In this document: positions 1-8,551 of the stretch, one piece after another
Position numbering within the stretch: position 1 is the stretch's first letter
Layout of the letters: every line of letters starts with the position of its first letter
Assembly (NCBI GenBank): GCA_029667085.1
Contig: JARUHJ010000001.1
Location: 806,001-870,000, forward strand
Length of the DNA: 64,000 nucleotides
Direction of reading: 5' to 3'
Source of the DNA: Deltaproteobacteria bacterium IMCC39524
Lineage (GTDB): Bacteria > Desulfobacterota > Desulfuromonadia > Desulfuromonadales > BM103
The notes under the pieces: generated by a model
Told to the model about the DNA's origin: nothing
Databases searched by the model: none
Seen by the model: only the letters and a program-made list of their open reading frames with translations
Translations under genes and position numbers: made by a program

Positions 1-1071
1 ATACTCTATCTGTTCCACGCTCAATTCTGGGCACATAGGCAGAGAAACGAATTCTTTTGCACAACTTTCCGCAACAGGATAACTCCCCTGAGCACAGCCT
101 AACCCCGCGTAAGCTCTTTGCGTATGAACAGGATTTGGATAATGAATCCCACATGAAATATCCTTGCTCGTTAGAGATGCCATAAACTCAGTTCGGTTTG
201 GGACTCGGACAGAATAAATATGATAAACGTGTTTATTGTGCACTTTTGAACTTGGCACCCTCAGCTCTTTAATATCAGACAAAAAACTGTTGTAGTGGCT
301 GGCGTTGTCTCTGCGAGATTGATTCCACCCTGCCAGTCGCTTTAGTTTCACACTTAAAACGGCTGCCTGGATTCCATCCATACGGCCATTCCAACCGATA
401 ACACTGTGGTCATACTTTTTACTCTGACCATGATCACGTAAGAGATGAATCATCTGAGCAACTTTTGGGTTATTTGTCGTCACTGCACCAGCCTCACCAA
501 AGGCGCCAAGATTCTTGCCAGGATAAAAGCTGAAACAGCCCGCATCCCCAATTGAGCCAGCAGTCCGCTGCTTATATTCAGCGCCATGTGCCTGACAAGC
601 ATCCTCCACAACAAAAAGCCCATATTCCTTTGCGATGGTCATAATGGAGTCCATATCAGCCATCTGTCCAAATATGTGCACAGGAACAATTGCTTTGGTC
701 TTGGGAGTGATGGCGGCTTCAATTAACTCCGGATTGATCGTGTAGCTATGATCATCAATGTCAACGAATACTGGTTTAGCACCGCAAAAACTGATCGCTT
801 CAGCCGTTGCGATAAAAGTATTGGGGGCTGTAATGACTTCGTCACCTTCACCTATTCCGAGTGCCATCAGGGCCATCCATAAAGCCTCGGTACCACTCCC
901 CACGCCGACGGCATAATCACACTGGGTGAATGCAGCAAACTGCTTCTCAAAAGTTTCTACAAACGGGCCACCGGAAAAAGCACAGCTTGCAATAACCTCA
1001 TTAATCGATGTTTGAATTTCATCATTTATGGAAGCGTGCAGAGCCTTGAGGTCCATAAAAGGGACTTTCAT
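1..1071 (-). CDS. DegT/DnrJ/EryC1/StrS PLP-dependent sugar aminotransferase, WbpE-like (3' end cut by window)
   Basis: Seen: 357 codons open from an ATG preceded by GGAGGAG and running off the window, so the C-terminus is missing. Fold-type I aminotransferase signatures are in order: GSGTEALWMAL near residue 70 for the phosphate-binding loop, VVEDACQAHG for the cofactor Asp, and CFSFYPGKNLGAFGEAG with the Schiff-base lysine. Known: the family transfers an amino group from glutamate to a keto-sugar nucleotide. Inferred: next to WbpB-like and WbpD-like genes, with gaps of 10 and 19 bases, the likely substrate is UDP-3-keto-GlcNAc uronate, giving the 3-amino sugar of a di-N-acetyl uronic acid. 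A different 3- or 4-amino sugar cannot be excluded. Confidence 0.93.
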   Translation of the reverse strand, partial: MKVPFMDLKALHASINDEIQTSINEVIASCAFSGGPFVETFEKQFAAFTQCDYAVGVGSGTEALWMALMALGIGEGDEVITAPNTFIATAEAISFCGAKPVFVDIDDHSYTINPELIEAAITPKTKAIVPVHIFGQMADMDSIMTIAKEYGLFVVEDACQAHGAEYKQRTAGSIGDAGCFSFYPGKNLGAFGEAGAVTTNNPKVAQMIHLLRDHGQSKKYDHSVIGWNGRMDGIQAAVLSVKLKRLAGWNQSRRDNASHYNSFLSDIKELRVPSSKVHNKHVYHIYSVRVPNRTEFMASLTSKDISCGIHYPNPVHTQRAYAGLGCAQGSYPVAESCAKEFVSLPMCPELSVEQIEY

Positions 1072-1081
1072 AGTCTCCTCC

Positions 1082-1546
1082 CTATTGTTGTTTCATAACT
1101 CTGGCAGGATTGCCGGCGACAACGGAATTAGCTGCGACATCTTTGGTAACGACGCTACCAGCGCCAACAATTGCGTTCTCACCTACGGTGACACCACACA
1201 ATAAAGTCGCACTGGAACCAATAGACGCGCCCTGTTTAATCAGTGTTGGGACACAGGCCCAATCGTCCTCAGTCTGTAGTTCTCCATCTTCTGAAGTAGA
1301 ACGCGGATACCTATCATTGATGAAGGTTACGTTATGACCAACAAAGACCCCGGCCTCTATAGTAACTCCTTCACAAATGAATGTATGGCTGGAGATCTTA
1401 CAGTTATTGCCGATAACAGCCCCTTTCTGGATTTCGACAAAGGTTCCTATTTTCGAGTTATCGCCAATTGTACAGCCGTACAAATTGACAAAATCGTAGA
1501 TTTTCACATCAACTCCAAGTTGAACGTCAGGAGCAATATTTTTCAT
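1082..1546 (-). CDS. Left-handed beta-helix sugar N-acetyltransferase, WbpD-like
   Basis: 154 residues of imperfect hexapeptide repeats (IGDNSKIG, IGNNCKIS, VFVGHNV, IGSSATLLCGV, VGENAIVGAGSVV) and the usual ending AGNPARVM. Known: such acyltransferases use acetyl-CoA and act as trimers. Start: ATG at 1546 has GGAGG at good spacing; a TTG 15 bases upstream would place the Shine-Dalgarno inside the gene, so it was rejected. The gene sits between the aminotransferase and the Gfo/Idh dehydrogenase, so the inferred job is acetylation of the 3-amino group of the UDP-sugar made by the neighbour. The family is broad and the sugar is inferred from context only. Confidence 0.92.
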   Translation of the reverse strand: MKNIAPDVQLGVDVKIYDFVNLYGCTIGDNSKIGTFVEIQKGAVIGNNCKISSHTFICEGVTIEAGVFVGHNVTFINDRYPRSTSEDGELQTEDDWACVPTLIKQGASIGSSATLLCGVTVGENAIVGAGSVVTKDVAANSVVAGNPARVMKQQ

Positions 1547-1565
1547 GGACCAAGCCTCCAATGAG

Positions 1566-2588
1566 TTAACCTAAATTACCGATAGAAACAGCGGCACCAT
1601 TCTGTTTAAGGGATTCTGAAGCTGCCGAAAGGATCTGGACGACTTTCAGTCCTTCGAGTCCGCCGGAGATGGATTTACATTTGGTCTTTATGCAATCTAT
1701 GAAATGCTGGCACTCTTCTTTTAAGGGTTCAAATTGCTTAAGATATGGCGAATACATGTCACCATAATGGTAGGAATAATGGAATTCAGCAAAGGTGTCA
1801 TAATGAGGAGGCTTTTCAACTCTTTTGTCATATATTTTAATTTTCTCAATCGGCTCTAAATCGTTATAAACAAGCATTCTTTTTTCACCAACAAAGGTCA
1901 TTTCACGAATTTTATTAGGGTCAAGCCAACTACTCTGAATCGTACAAAACCCCCCATTGGCAAAATTAATCGTCATATTACAAACGTCCTCGACCCCTTT
2001 GGAAACGTGGGCCTTCCCCTGACAGTTAACCGATACAGGTTGATCATTTAAGACGTACAAGATAATGGCGATATCGTGTGGGGCAAGATCCCAGGAAACG
2101 TTAATATCCTTCTGGTAGAGCCCCAGGTTCAAACGCCGCGAACTGACGTATTGGATGCCTCCAAGGTCACCAGAATCGACCAATTCCTTAATTTTTCTGA
2201 CTGGCGGTGAATATATAAACGTATGCCCAACCATCAAGGTCAATCCTTGTTCGTGAGCGAGAGCCAGCAACTCCCTGCACTGATCAACGGAGGAAGCCAT
2301 GGGCTTCTCTATAAAGGTGTGTTTTCCAGCCTGAAGACTCTTCATAGCCAGGTCATAATGAAATTTAACGGGTGTTGCTATTGCGACCGCATCAATCGTT
2401 TTATCACTAAAAACTTCGTCCGCATCGGTTACTATTTTTAAGTGAGGATATAGCTTTTGCATATGTGACAACCGGTCATCGCAAGCATCGCAGACTGTTG
2501 TAACATCGCACTCGGATAATGAATTGAAATTACGCACTAAATTCGGACCCCAATAACCACAACCTATGACCGCCACGTTCAACATCAT
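1566..2588 (-). CDS. Gfo/Idh/MocA-family NAD-dependent sugar dehydrogenase, WbpB-like
   Basis: 340 residues. An N-terminal Rossmann fold starts with VAVIGCGYWGPNLVRNF; the EKPMA motif near residue 94 carries the usual catalytic lysine, and DLAPHDI near residue 166 the usual histidine region. Known: WbpB-type enzymes oxidise C3 of UDP-GlcNAc uronic acid. The ATG overlaps the TGA of the upstream sugar transferase by one base (TGATG), so translation is probably coupled. Together with the next two genes it fits a 3-keto, 3-amino, 3-acetamido series. The UDP-GlcNAc 6-dehydrogenase (WbpA) that would supply substrate is not in the window. Family certain, substrate inferred. Confidence 0.93.
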   Translation of the reverse strand: MMLNVAVIGCGYWGPNLVRNFNSLSECDVTTVCDACDDRLSHMQKLYPHLKIVTDADEVFSDKTIDAVAIATPVKFHYDLAMKSLQAGKHTFIEKPMASSVDQCRELLALAHEQGLTLMVGHTFIYSPPVRKIKELVDSGDLGGIQYVSSRRLNLGLYQKDINVSWDLAPHDIAIILYVLNDQPVSVNCQGKAHVSKGVEDVCNMTINFANGGFCTIQSSWLDPNKIREMTFVGEKRMLVYNDLEPIEKIKIYDKRVEKPPHYDTFAEFHYSYHYGDMYSPYLKQFEPLKEECQHFIDCIKTKCKSISGGLEGLKVVQILSAASESLKQNGAAVSIGNLG

Positions 2589-3775
2589 CAGACCCCTTCC
2601 TCAATACTCGATTTTTTGTTTTTCAAACTGTCCCTAAGTTGCTCGAAGATCGCCAGCGGAGTTCTAAACAGAATTTTAATATCTACCCATAATGAACGCT
2701 CTCTGGTGTATCGAATGTCCAGCCTCACCATTTCTCTGAAGGAAAGTTTGTTTTTACCGCTGACCTGCCATAGACCCGTCATGCCTGGGAGTGCATTAAA
2801 ACGCCCCCTATGCCAGGGGTGATATTCCTTTACCTCATAGGGGATCGGCGGACGAGGACCGACCAGGCTCATTTCTCCACGCAACACATTGAATAATTGA
2901 GGGAGTTCATCCAGACACGATTTTCGTAACAGACCTCCACACGGAATAATCTGGGGGTCATGATCCAGCTTGGCCATTGGCACTTCTGAACCATTTTCAT
3001 CAGAGGATCCATTGATTAATAAGGCAAGGTAATCCTGATGTTCCTGAGTCTCCGCGTTGAGACGCATAGTGCGAAACTTCAAGAAAGTAAATGGTTGGCC
3101 AGCATAACCAATCCGTTCCTGTTTATAAAAAACCGGCCCGGGGGAGACAATCTTGATGAGGGCGGCAATGGCTAAAAAAAGAGGGGAGAATATCAATAAG
3201 AAGGCTGTAGCACCGAAAACATCTAAGCCGCGTTTTAAGAGTCTTTTTGAAAGGAAAAACATATAATCAACATTTCGTTGTGTTTTACTTAAGAACCTTT
3301 TATGCCCAGCAGACATGCTGTTGATTTTAAGATCATCCTTTCCAGACAACACATAAAGAGGAATTTTTTGTGGGTCGGTTAATTTCTCGGAAGGATAGGT
3401 AAAGATTTCGTAACTCAGCTTAGCCTTAACGGTGAGGGTCTCTTGAGAGATTTTACGTGCAAACAAGTGTGCACCCGCGGAGTTCGTTTCAGGCAGCAGA
3501 ATGCCTACATGCTGTATGTCAAGCCAACCAATGGCATCAATTGATCTTACGCGTGGAGAGAGTGTGTCATTCAGAAGCGCAAGGGTCTCCTGTTTCTTTC
3601 CATTGTCTTGCAGCACGAAAACAACCAGCGAAAAGACTTCTCCTGTCCTATTGGCCCGGTCTCGTTCCCGATTTATGATCTTGCGAAAGATCTCTTTCGG
3701 CAGGAACAATCCCTCAAAGTCTTCCTGGTCTGAAGATTTTTTCACCAGGTGCTTTACTCTTTCTGTGATAGTCAT
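2588..3775 (-). CDS. Bacterial sugar transferase (polyprenyl-phosphate sugar phosphotransferase) with degenerate GGDEF-like N-terminus
   Basis: 395 residues from an ATG with GGAGG seven bases upstream; a longer reading would overlap the previous gene. Residues about 22-115 look like a worn GGDEF domain (RERDRANRTGE, then RSIDAIGWLDIQHVGILLPE where RxGGDEF would be), with LDIQH replacing GGDEF. Residues about 185-390 are the sugar transferase: one membrane helix, FLKFRTM, the DELPQLFNV catalytic dyad, SLVGPRPP, and PGMTGLWQVSGKN. Known: this family starts lipid-linked repeat-unit synthesis by moving a sugar phosphate to undecaprenyl phosphate at the inner membrane. Inferred: it primes the polymer of this locus, and the N-terminal domain may sense a nucleotide or only mediate protein contact. 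Confidence 0.93.
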   Translation of the reverse strand: MTITERVKHLVKKSSDQEDFEGLFLPKEIFRKIINRERDRANRTGEVFSLVVFVLQDNGKKQETLALLNDTLSPRVRSIDAIGWLDIQHVGILLPETNSAGAHLFARKISQETLTVKAKLSYEIFTYPSEKLTDPQKIPLYVLSGKDDLKINSMSAGHKRFLSKTQRNVDYMFFLSKRLLKRGLDVFGATAFLLIFSPLFLAIAALIKIVSPGPVFYKQERIGYAGQPFTFLKFRTMRLNAETQEHQDYLALLINGSSDENGSEVPMAKLDHDPQIIPCGGLLRKSCLDELPQLFNVLRGEMSLVGPRPPIPYEVKEYHPWHRGRFNALPGMTGLWQVSGKNKLSFREMVRLDIRYTRERSLWVDIKILFRTPLAIFEQLRDSLKNKKSSIEEGV

Positions 3776-3795
3776 CTCAGCACCTCCGTTTACTT

Positions 3796-4533
3796 CTATA
3801 AACGTCTGTAAATACAATCAGGGATTGGGTAGGTCCGGTTATTGAGTATCACTCCCAAAACATTCCCTCCCTGAGCGGTAAGTTCCCTCTTTTGCCTTTC
3901 TGCAATCGGCCAACGTGTCTTACCTGCATCAACAACCATCACAACGCCATCAACATGGGGCGAAAAAAGCACTGGTTTCGGGGGAACCGATACAGACCAT
4001 GAGTCAACCAATACGAGATCAAAAGATTTTTTTAACTGCGCCATAAACTCTTCGTTATGTGTGGGTTCCAAATCAACGGGAAGCAGTCCTGGTTCCATAG
4101 AAAGGCGACTTACGGAGAGTAAGTTTTTCGAATCGTTGTTGCCCCGATCATTTTTCAAGCCGTTAATCCATTCGACCCTTGATTGTTGGTTGAAAAAATC
4201 AAAACTGATTGGCAACTGAGGGTTTGAATCCAACAAAAGAACGGATTTCTTAAGAACACTGGATGACACTTTGGCAAAGGCTCGGATTAATTTAGAACAT
4301 TCAGACCCTTTACCGGATTCAACAAACTGAATAATTCGACCATCAGAACCAGGCACAGCGTTAAAAATAGTTCTATACAGGCCAATCAAAGTTTCCGTTA
4401 GCTCCGGAGTGACAGCATTATCCTTCTTGATTACTTGAGGAAGTGTAATCGGTTGTGCAGCTTCTCCGGAAGACTCAGATCCTCCGGAATGCTCAAGGTC
4501 AAACTGCTCAAGGGCTTCATATATTCTAGTCAT
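3796..4533 (-). CDS. CpsD/CapB-like BY-kinase homologue with degenerate P-loop
   Basis: 245 residues; start ATG has AGGAGGT seven bases upstream (an upstream GTG lies inside that site). The N-terminus TRIYEALEQF matches the start of exopolysaccharide tyrosine autokinases. The Walker A' strand is kept (VLLLDSNPQLP, D102) and a Walker B strand (LVLVDSWSV, D177), but the Walker A position reads ESGKGSECSKL instead of GxxxxGKS/T, and there is no C-terminal tyrosine cluster. Known: active CpsD proteins phosphorylate tyrosines and control chain length with a Wzz partner. Inferred: a pseudokinase or regulatory subunit of the co-polymerase encoded two genes upstream. A non-standard nucleotide site is possible. 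Confidence 0.85.
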   Translation of the reverse strand: MTRIYEALEQFDLEHSGGSESSGEAAQPITLPQVIKKDNAVTPELTETLIGLYRTIFNAVPGSDGRIIQFVESGKGSECSKLIRAFAKVSSSVLKKSVLLLDSNPQLPISFDFFNQQSRVEWINGLKNDRGNNDSKNLLSVSRLSMEPGLLPVDLEPTHNEEFMAQLKKSFDLVLVDSWSVSVPPKPVLFSPHVDGVVMVVDAGKTRWPIAERQKRELTAQGGNVLGVILNNRTYPIPDCIYRRL

Positions 4534-4599
4534 TCGCTGCACCTCCTAAAATGATCGTGCAGGGAGTTCACCTCCCCATGATACATAAGCGCTAGAAAC

Positions 4600-6048
4600 T
4601 CAAGGTTCTATGGCAGGAAAATATATAATTTGATCAATTTGAATTTGATCCATGTTGGCAATATGTGGGTTGTGACTCTTGATCCATTCAAGGGCTCGTG
4701 TGTTATAAAAGCCATATTTTTCCAGGAAAAGTTTTGATACGGTGTCACCCTTTTGTGCAACTCTCAAGGATGTCGATTGCTTAGAGGGAATGTATCGCTC
4801 TGTAGGTCTGGAGGAATAAGATCCTTCTTCCGACCGCACGTTTTTGTCTTCAGCCGCACCGATCGTTGACTGCTCTCTCAATATCTCAGGCAAGTTAGCT
4901 AAAGTTAGCGTTTCTACTGGCTGGGGAGATAAGGTTTTAGCAGGAAGCTTGCTTGAGCCAGAGTCATCAGTGTCCCGTATCTCTTGCGCACTGGGCGCTA
5001 TAACTGTTTCGAGTACAACCGGTTTCACAACATTTTTGCTTGAAGGAATCTCCCCTTCGTTACTCGTATCCGATTGAAGCGGAGCCTCTGGGAGGACTCT
5101 GATTGAGGCCTGCTCTTCTACAGGTGAGTTGGCCCGGGAGGGAAGATATGAGGCAACCAGGAATGCCGTTAACAAGACAACCAGAACACTGCCCGTGACG
5201 TTTCTGAGCTGAAAGTGTTTAGGCAGACGTTTCCCCTCATATTCATCTATGACCTGTTTCACAAGTTTCAACGAAACAGGTTTTTTTTGTGACCCATAGC
5301 CAGCAACGAGGGAGTTTTCACAAAGGATATTGATGACCCTTGGGATCCCCTTTGAATGTTCAACGATACGCCTGATTGCACTTGCCGTAAAAGCAGGTGT
5401 CTTGCCGATAGCAGATAATGACAGCCTGTGGTGAAGGTAATTCATACTGTCTTTTATTGATAAAGGCGTAATCAAAGCGCGGTAGGCAATCCTTTGACGG
5501 AGTTGCCTCAACTCGTGAAGATCAAGCTTCTTTTGCAATTCCGGTTGACCGACGAGAACTATCTGAATGAGCTTGGCTTTTGCCGTCTCAAAGTTTGAAA
5601 GGATGCAAAGGCTTCCCAGTGTCTCTACAGGCATATTCTGCGCTTCATCAATAATCAAGACGAGGTTCTTGCCCTCTCTCGTTTTTTCCAGCATCGCGTT
5701 ATAAGCCAACCGCACCATATCGTTGACGTTATACTTTTCCTGAATGGCATCAACATCAAGGCCGATTTCAGACAGAAAAGTTTTCATGAGCTCAGCAAAG
5801 GTGATTTTTGAATTGAAAATAAAAATTGGCAGAATTTTATTGCGACCTGCCTTATGCAAAAAAGACCTTATAATAGTTGTTTTCCCGGTACCCACCTCTC
5901 CTACAATTGAAACAAATCCTTCTCGCTCTCTTATGCCGTAGACAATTGCTCCCAAAGCGTCTTTGTGCTGTTGGCTCAAGAAAAGAAACTCTGGGTCCGG
6001 AGCCAGGCTGAAAGGTTTTTTATGTAATTGATAGAAATTCAAATACAT
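4600..6048 (-). CDS. ExeA/GspA-like AAA ATPase with membrane helix and LysM-like C-terminus
   Basis: 482 residues. The N-terminus MYLNFYQLHKKPFSLAPDPE is typical of ExeA and exosortase-locus ATPases. Walker A GEVGTGKTT is at residues 50-58 and Walker B LVLIIDEAQN near 130. A membrane helix (about 288-306) is followed by a long Pro/Ser-rich linker and a LysM-like C-terminal segment (VAQKGDTVSKLFLEKYGF). Known: ExeA-type proteins couple cytoplasmic ATP hydrolysis to peptidoglycan binding for envelope assembly. The start follows the previous stop by three bases, with AAGGTGG upstream. Inferred: opens or organises the wall for polysaccharide export. No exosortase or PEP-CTERM protein is visible here. 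Confidence 0.92.
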   Translation of the reverse strand: MYLNFYQLHKKPFSLAPDPEFLFLSQQHKDALGAIVYGIREREGFVSIVGEVGTGKTTIIRSFLHKAGRNKILPIFIFNSKITFAELMKTFLSEIGLDVDAIQEKYNVNDMVRLAYNAMLEKTREGKNLVLIIDEAQNMPVETLGSLCILSNFETAKAKLIQIVLVGQPELQKKLDLHELRQLRQRIAYRALITPLSIKDSMNYLHHRLSLSAIGKTPAFTASAIRRIVEHSKGIPRVINILCENSLVAGYGSQKKPVSLKLVKQVIDEYEGKRLPKHFQLRNVTGSVLVVLLTAFLVASYLPSRANSPVEEQASIRVLPEAPLQSDTSNEGEIPSSKNVVKPVVLETVIAPSAQEIRDTDDSGSSKLPAKTLSPQPVETLTLANLPEILREQSTIGAAEDKNVRSEEGSYSSRPTERYIPSKQSTSLRVAQKGDTVSKLFLEKYGFYNTRALEWIKSHNPHIANMDQIQIDQIIYFPAIEP

Positions 6049-6051
6049 GAT

Positions 6052-7611
6052 TTAAACCACCTTGCAAGGAATACTAGCCAACACTGGCAGGCCCAGTTTC
6101 TCTTCGACATCCACTGTGTCCTTGATACTGGAATCGAAATACTCACGGAAAAATGCCAGACCTAGTCCACCAACCACACCGAGCAGCAAGCCAAGAAGTA
6201 GGTTTAAAGTTTTACGTGGCTTTATCGGAACTTGGGAAAAGCTCGGTGGCTGCATGATGCTGACATTGGAAATTCGACCGGAGTCAAGATCTGCATCTGC
6301 CTTTGCCCGTTGCAGGTTCTCCTGGTATCTCTGATATTCGCTGTTTGCGATATCTATTTCACGCTGGATACCCTTTAGTTTCATTTCGTGATTTGACATC
6401 TCTAACAGAGCTGCCTTGCGCTCTTTGAGCTGCTGCCCAAGGATGTTCTGACGAGCCTTCAGTGCCTGCAGTTGGGCCAGCTCATTCGTAAGACTTAGTT
6501 GTAATGCTTGGTAGTGTGTATCAATACCTTGAGTAACCACGGTGAGCGTTTCACTCTCCCGGTTTAATTGTTCTTCAGTCAGACGAATTTTATCTCGCAA
6601 GTTGATAAGACCCCTGTCAGTATCAGGGTAATGAGCGGCTAGATCAGCTTCCTGAGATTGAAGCTCAAAAAGTCGATCTTGTATATTATTTGGCCGACCA
6701 ACAACACGACTCAGTTCTCGATTAGGAGAACGCCCCTGAAGACTACTTTTGATCGATTCGATTTTGGCACTGGAAGCACCTATCAAGCTGACAACCTGAT
6801 CGTTTTCCTTCTGGAGAAGACTGAACTGCTCTAAGATTTCTCCCTTTTGTGCATCCAATGAAGAGATAAAATTCTGTGCTTTATAGTTTTTAAGCAGATC
6901 TTCTTTATGTTCTAAAGTCGCCCTCAAATGCTCTGCTCTTTTTTCAATAAATTGAAGTGGGGCTTGTGACTGATGCATTTCAATGTGTCGGTCACGATAT
7001 CGATCAATCACGGTATTCAGTAAGTTTCGAGCCAACTCTGGACTCCCTGTCTGATAACTAAGAGCTATGATATGACTACCCTTTTCTACTCCTACAGACA
7101 GGTTCTTCATCACTTTATTTGTGGCTATATCACTGGTTGGTATTGACTTCTTCAGGCCAAGCTTCACCAACAAACTTTTTATTGAATTAGTCGATTGAAA
7201 ATTAGTACCATTTGTCGCTTCAATTTCAGGCGTGTTCAGAATTGTATTTGGCCCCATGCCTTCTACAACTTGTTCGGCGAGGGCTCGACTCTTAAGAGCT
7301 GCAACCTCCGAATTAAGTTCACTTTCTCGATCAGGCCTTACCGATGATGTTGGGCCCACGACAGAAGGATCAACTGACATAGATTCACGTCCCAATTGGA
7401 TAAAAAGTTTGGCATCTGACTGATAAACCTCAGGAGAGATAAAGGTAAAGACGACAACAGATATAAACGTTGAAATAAAAAACCCGAGAACATAGAACTT
7501 TTGTCGGAATAGAATGCTCAAAAGAGTACGAAAAGAACTAGAGCCCTCATGAAAAGTAGCTATTTGTTGATTAAATTCTGCATTTGCGGGCAAGTTGTTA
7601 TTATTTTTCAT
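6052..7611 (-). CDS. Wzz/GNVR-domain polysaccharide co-polymerase (chain-length determinant), no kinase domain
   Basis: 519 residues with the classic layout: cytoplasmic N-terminus, membrane helix about 40-60, a large periplasmic coiled coil (residues about 200-420), GNVR-like segment, and a second helix near 478-498 after a proline-rich stretch (MQPPSFSQVPIKPRKTLN). Start: ATG at 7611 with AGGGG upstream; a GTG nine bases earlier is less likely. Known: such proteins set polymer length and contact the Wza exporter. The cytoplasmic kinase part of Wzc is absent and its place is taken by the separate degenerate CpsD-like gene. Same operon, three bases before the ExeA-like gene. Confidence 0.93.
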   Translation of the reverse strand: MKNNNNLPANAEFNQQIATFHEGSSSFRTLLSILFRQKFYVLGFFISTFISVVVFTFISPEVYQSDAKLFIQLGRESMSVDPSVVGPTSSVRPDRESELNSEVAALKSRALAEQVVEGMGPNTILNTPEIEATNGTNFQSTNSIKSLLVKLGLKKSIPTSDIATNKVMKNLSVGVEKGSHIIALSYQTGSPELARNLLNTVIDRYRDRHIEMHQSQAPLQFIEKRAEHLRATLEHKEDLLKNYKAQNFISSLDAQKGEILEQFSLLQKENDQVVSLIGASSAKIESIKSSLQGRSPNRELSRVVGRPNNIQDRLFELQSQEADLAAHYPDTDRGLINLRDKIRLTEEQLNRESETLTVVTQGIDTHYQALQLSLTNELAQLQALKARQNILGQQLKERKAALLEMSNHEMKLKGIQREIDIANSEYQRYQENLQRAKADADLDSGRISNVSIMQPPSFSQVPIKPRKTLNLLLGLLLGVVGGLGLAFFREYFDSSIKDTVDVEEKLGLPVLASIPCKVV

Positions 7612-7799
7612 TGTCCACACCCCTAGAAATAATAATTACTTACTGTTGCTGATTAGTGAATATGACCAATTATTATCGTCAATATTCCCCTGAGCACTTA
7701 GGCGCTAAAAGTCTAATTCGTTAAGCCAAATCACTGCCCAGATTGGCTACGTGCTTTCTATGAAAATGAACCAAAAACCAAAAGCCGTTAGGTTTCTCA

Positions 7800-8378
7800 T
7801 CAGAAAAAACTTTCAGGGACAACCATTACGTCTTCTGGCATAAGTTTTTCATGGAGAGAGACGTTCTCAAGGACTTGCTCTTTGCCATTGGCCGTGCGAA
7901 TAATCGTCACCTTCCCCTGTGATGCTAGTTCAGTGAATCCTCCAGCCATGGCTATTGCCTTAAGTACAGTTGTTCCTGTATCAAGGTTGTAGGCGTCAGG
8001 CCGTTTAACCTGCCCTGTCAAGTAAATCATTGGTTTTGATAATGAAACGACAATGACAGTAATCTCTGGAGATTTAAGCTTTGTCGAATAAAGTTCAGTA
8101 AGGTGCTTATCCAGCCCTTCAGGTGTCAAGCCCTCAGCCATTACCTCTTCAACCATCTGTAAAGTTATTTTTCCATCAGGTCGTATAGTTTGCTGATAAT
8201 CCAACTCAGGCGTAAATCTGAATTTCACGTCAATGACATCACCTGGAGAAAGCACAACTTCAGGGGGTGAAGAGGCAATTTCATTTTGAATACTTGCAGC
8301 AGGAGGGGATACATTGGAGGGAGGAGCGCAAGCCGATAGGGACAAGACAACAATGATAGCGAGCAACCTAAAAATCAT
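7800..8378 (-). CDS. Wza-like polysaccharide export lipoprotein (Poly_export plus SLBB)
   Basis: 192 residues. Signal sequence with lipobox LSLSAC, mature Cys at 17. A Poly_export domain follows (SPGDVIDVKFRF, IRPDGKITL, LTPEGLDKHL) and then an SLBB-like segment (SKPMIYLTGQVKRPDAYNL, ILKAIAMAGGF type). It is short compared with E. coli Wza (about 380), lacking further SLBB repeats and the outer-membrane helix, as in many exosortase-type loci. Known: forms the outer-membrane export channel. GGAGG lies upstream of the ATG. It is the first gene of the polysaccharide run and is followed by a 188-base gap before the Wzz-like gene. Confidence 0.92.
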   Translation of the reverse strand: MIFRLLAIIVVLSLSACAPPSNVSPPAASIQNEIASSPPEVVLSPGDVIDVKFRFTPELDYQQTIRPDGKITLQMVEEVMAEGLTPEGLDKHLTELYSTKLKSPEITVIVVSLSKPMIYLTGQVKRPDAYNLDTGTTVLKAIAMAGGFTELASQGKVTIIRTANGKEQVLENVSLHEKLMPEDVMVVPESFF

Positions 8379-8412
8379 AGTCCAAGCCTCCTTTTTTACT
8401 TAACGCCAGAAA

Positions 8413-8470
8413 CCGAGTTAATGAAACAAAATGAGCACAAATGATTGACTTATAAACACTTTTAACTCGG
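8413..8470. repeat. 9-bp perfect inverted repeat in polysaccharide-operon leader
   Basis: CCGAGTTAA at 8413-8421 is the exact reverse complement of TTAACTCGG at 8462-8470, 40 bases apart. It lies 35-92 bases before the export lipoprotein ATG. It could be a paired operator or a long-range stem in the mRNA leader. No regulator can be named. Confidence 0.5.
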
Positions 8471-8512
8471 ATACATAAGAATTCAAGAGACCAAAACTTA
8501 ATATTATTTTTT

Positions 8513-8551
8513 ACAATCTTTTGTTGAAAAGCTTTGGTATACAAAAGTTGT
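8513..8551. repeat. Inverted repeat with one bulge upstream of polysaccharide operon
   Basis: ACAATCTTTTG pairs with CAAAAGTTGT apart from one unpaired T, and the centre holds the palindrome AAAGCTTT. It lies upstream of the first inverted repeat in the same control region, so an operator or transcript-end role is possible. Assigned from base pairing only. Confidence 0.4.
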
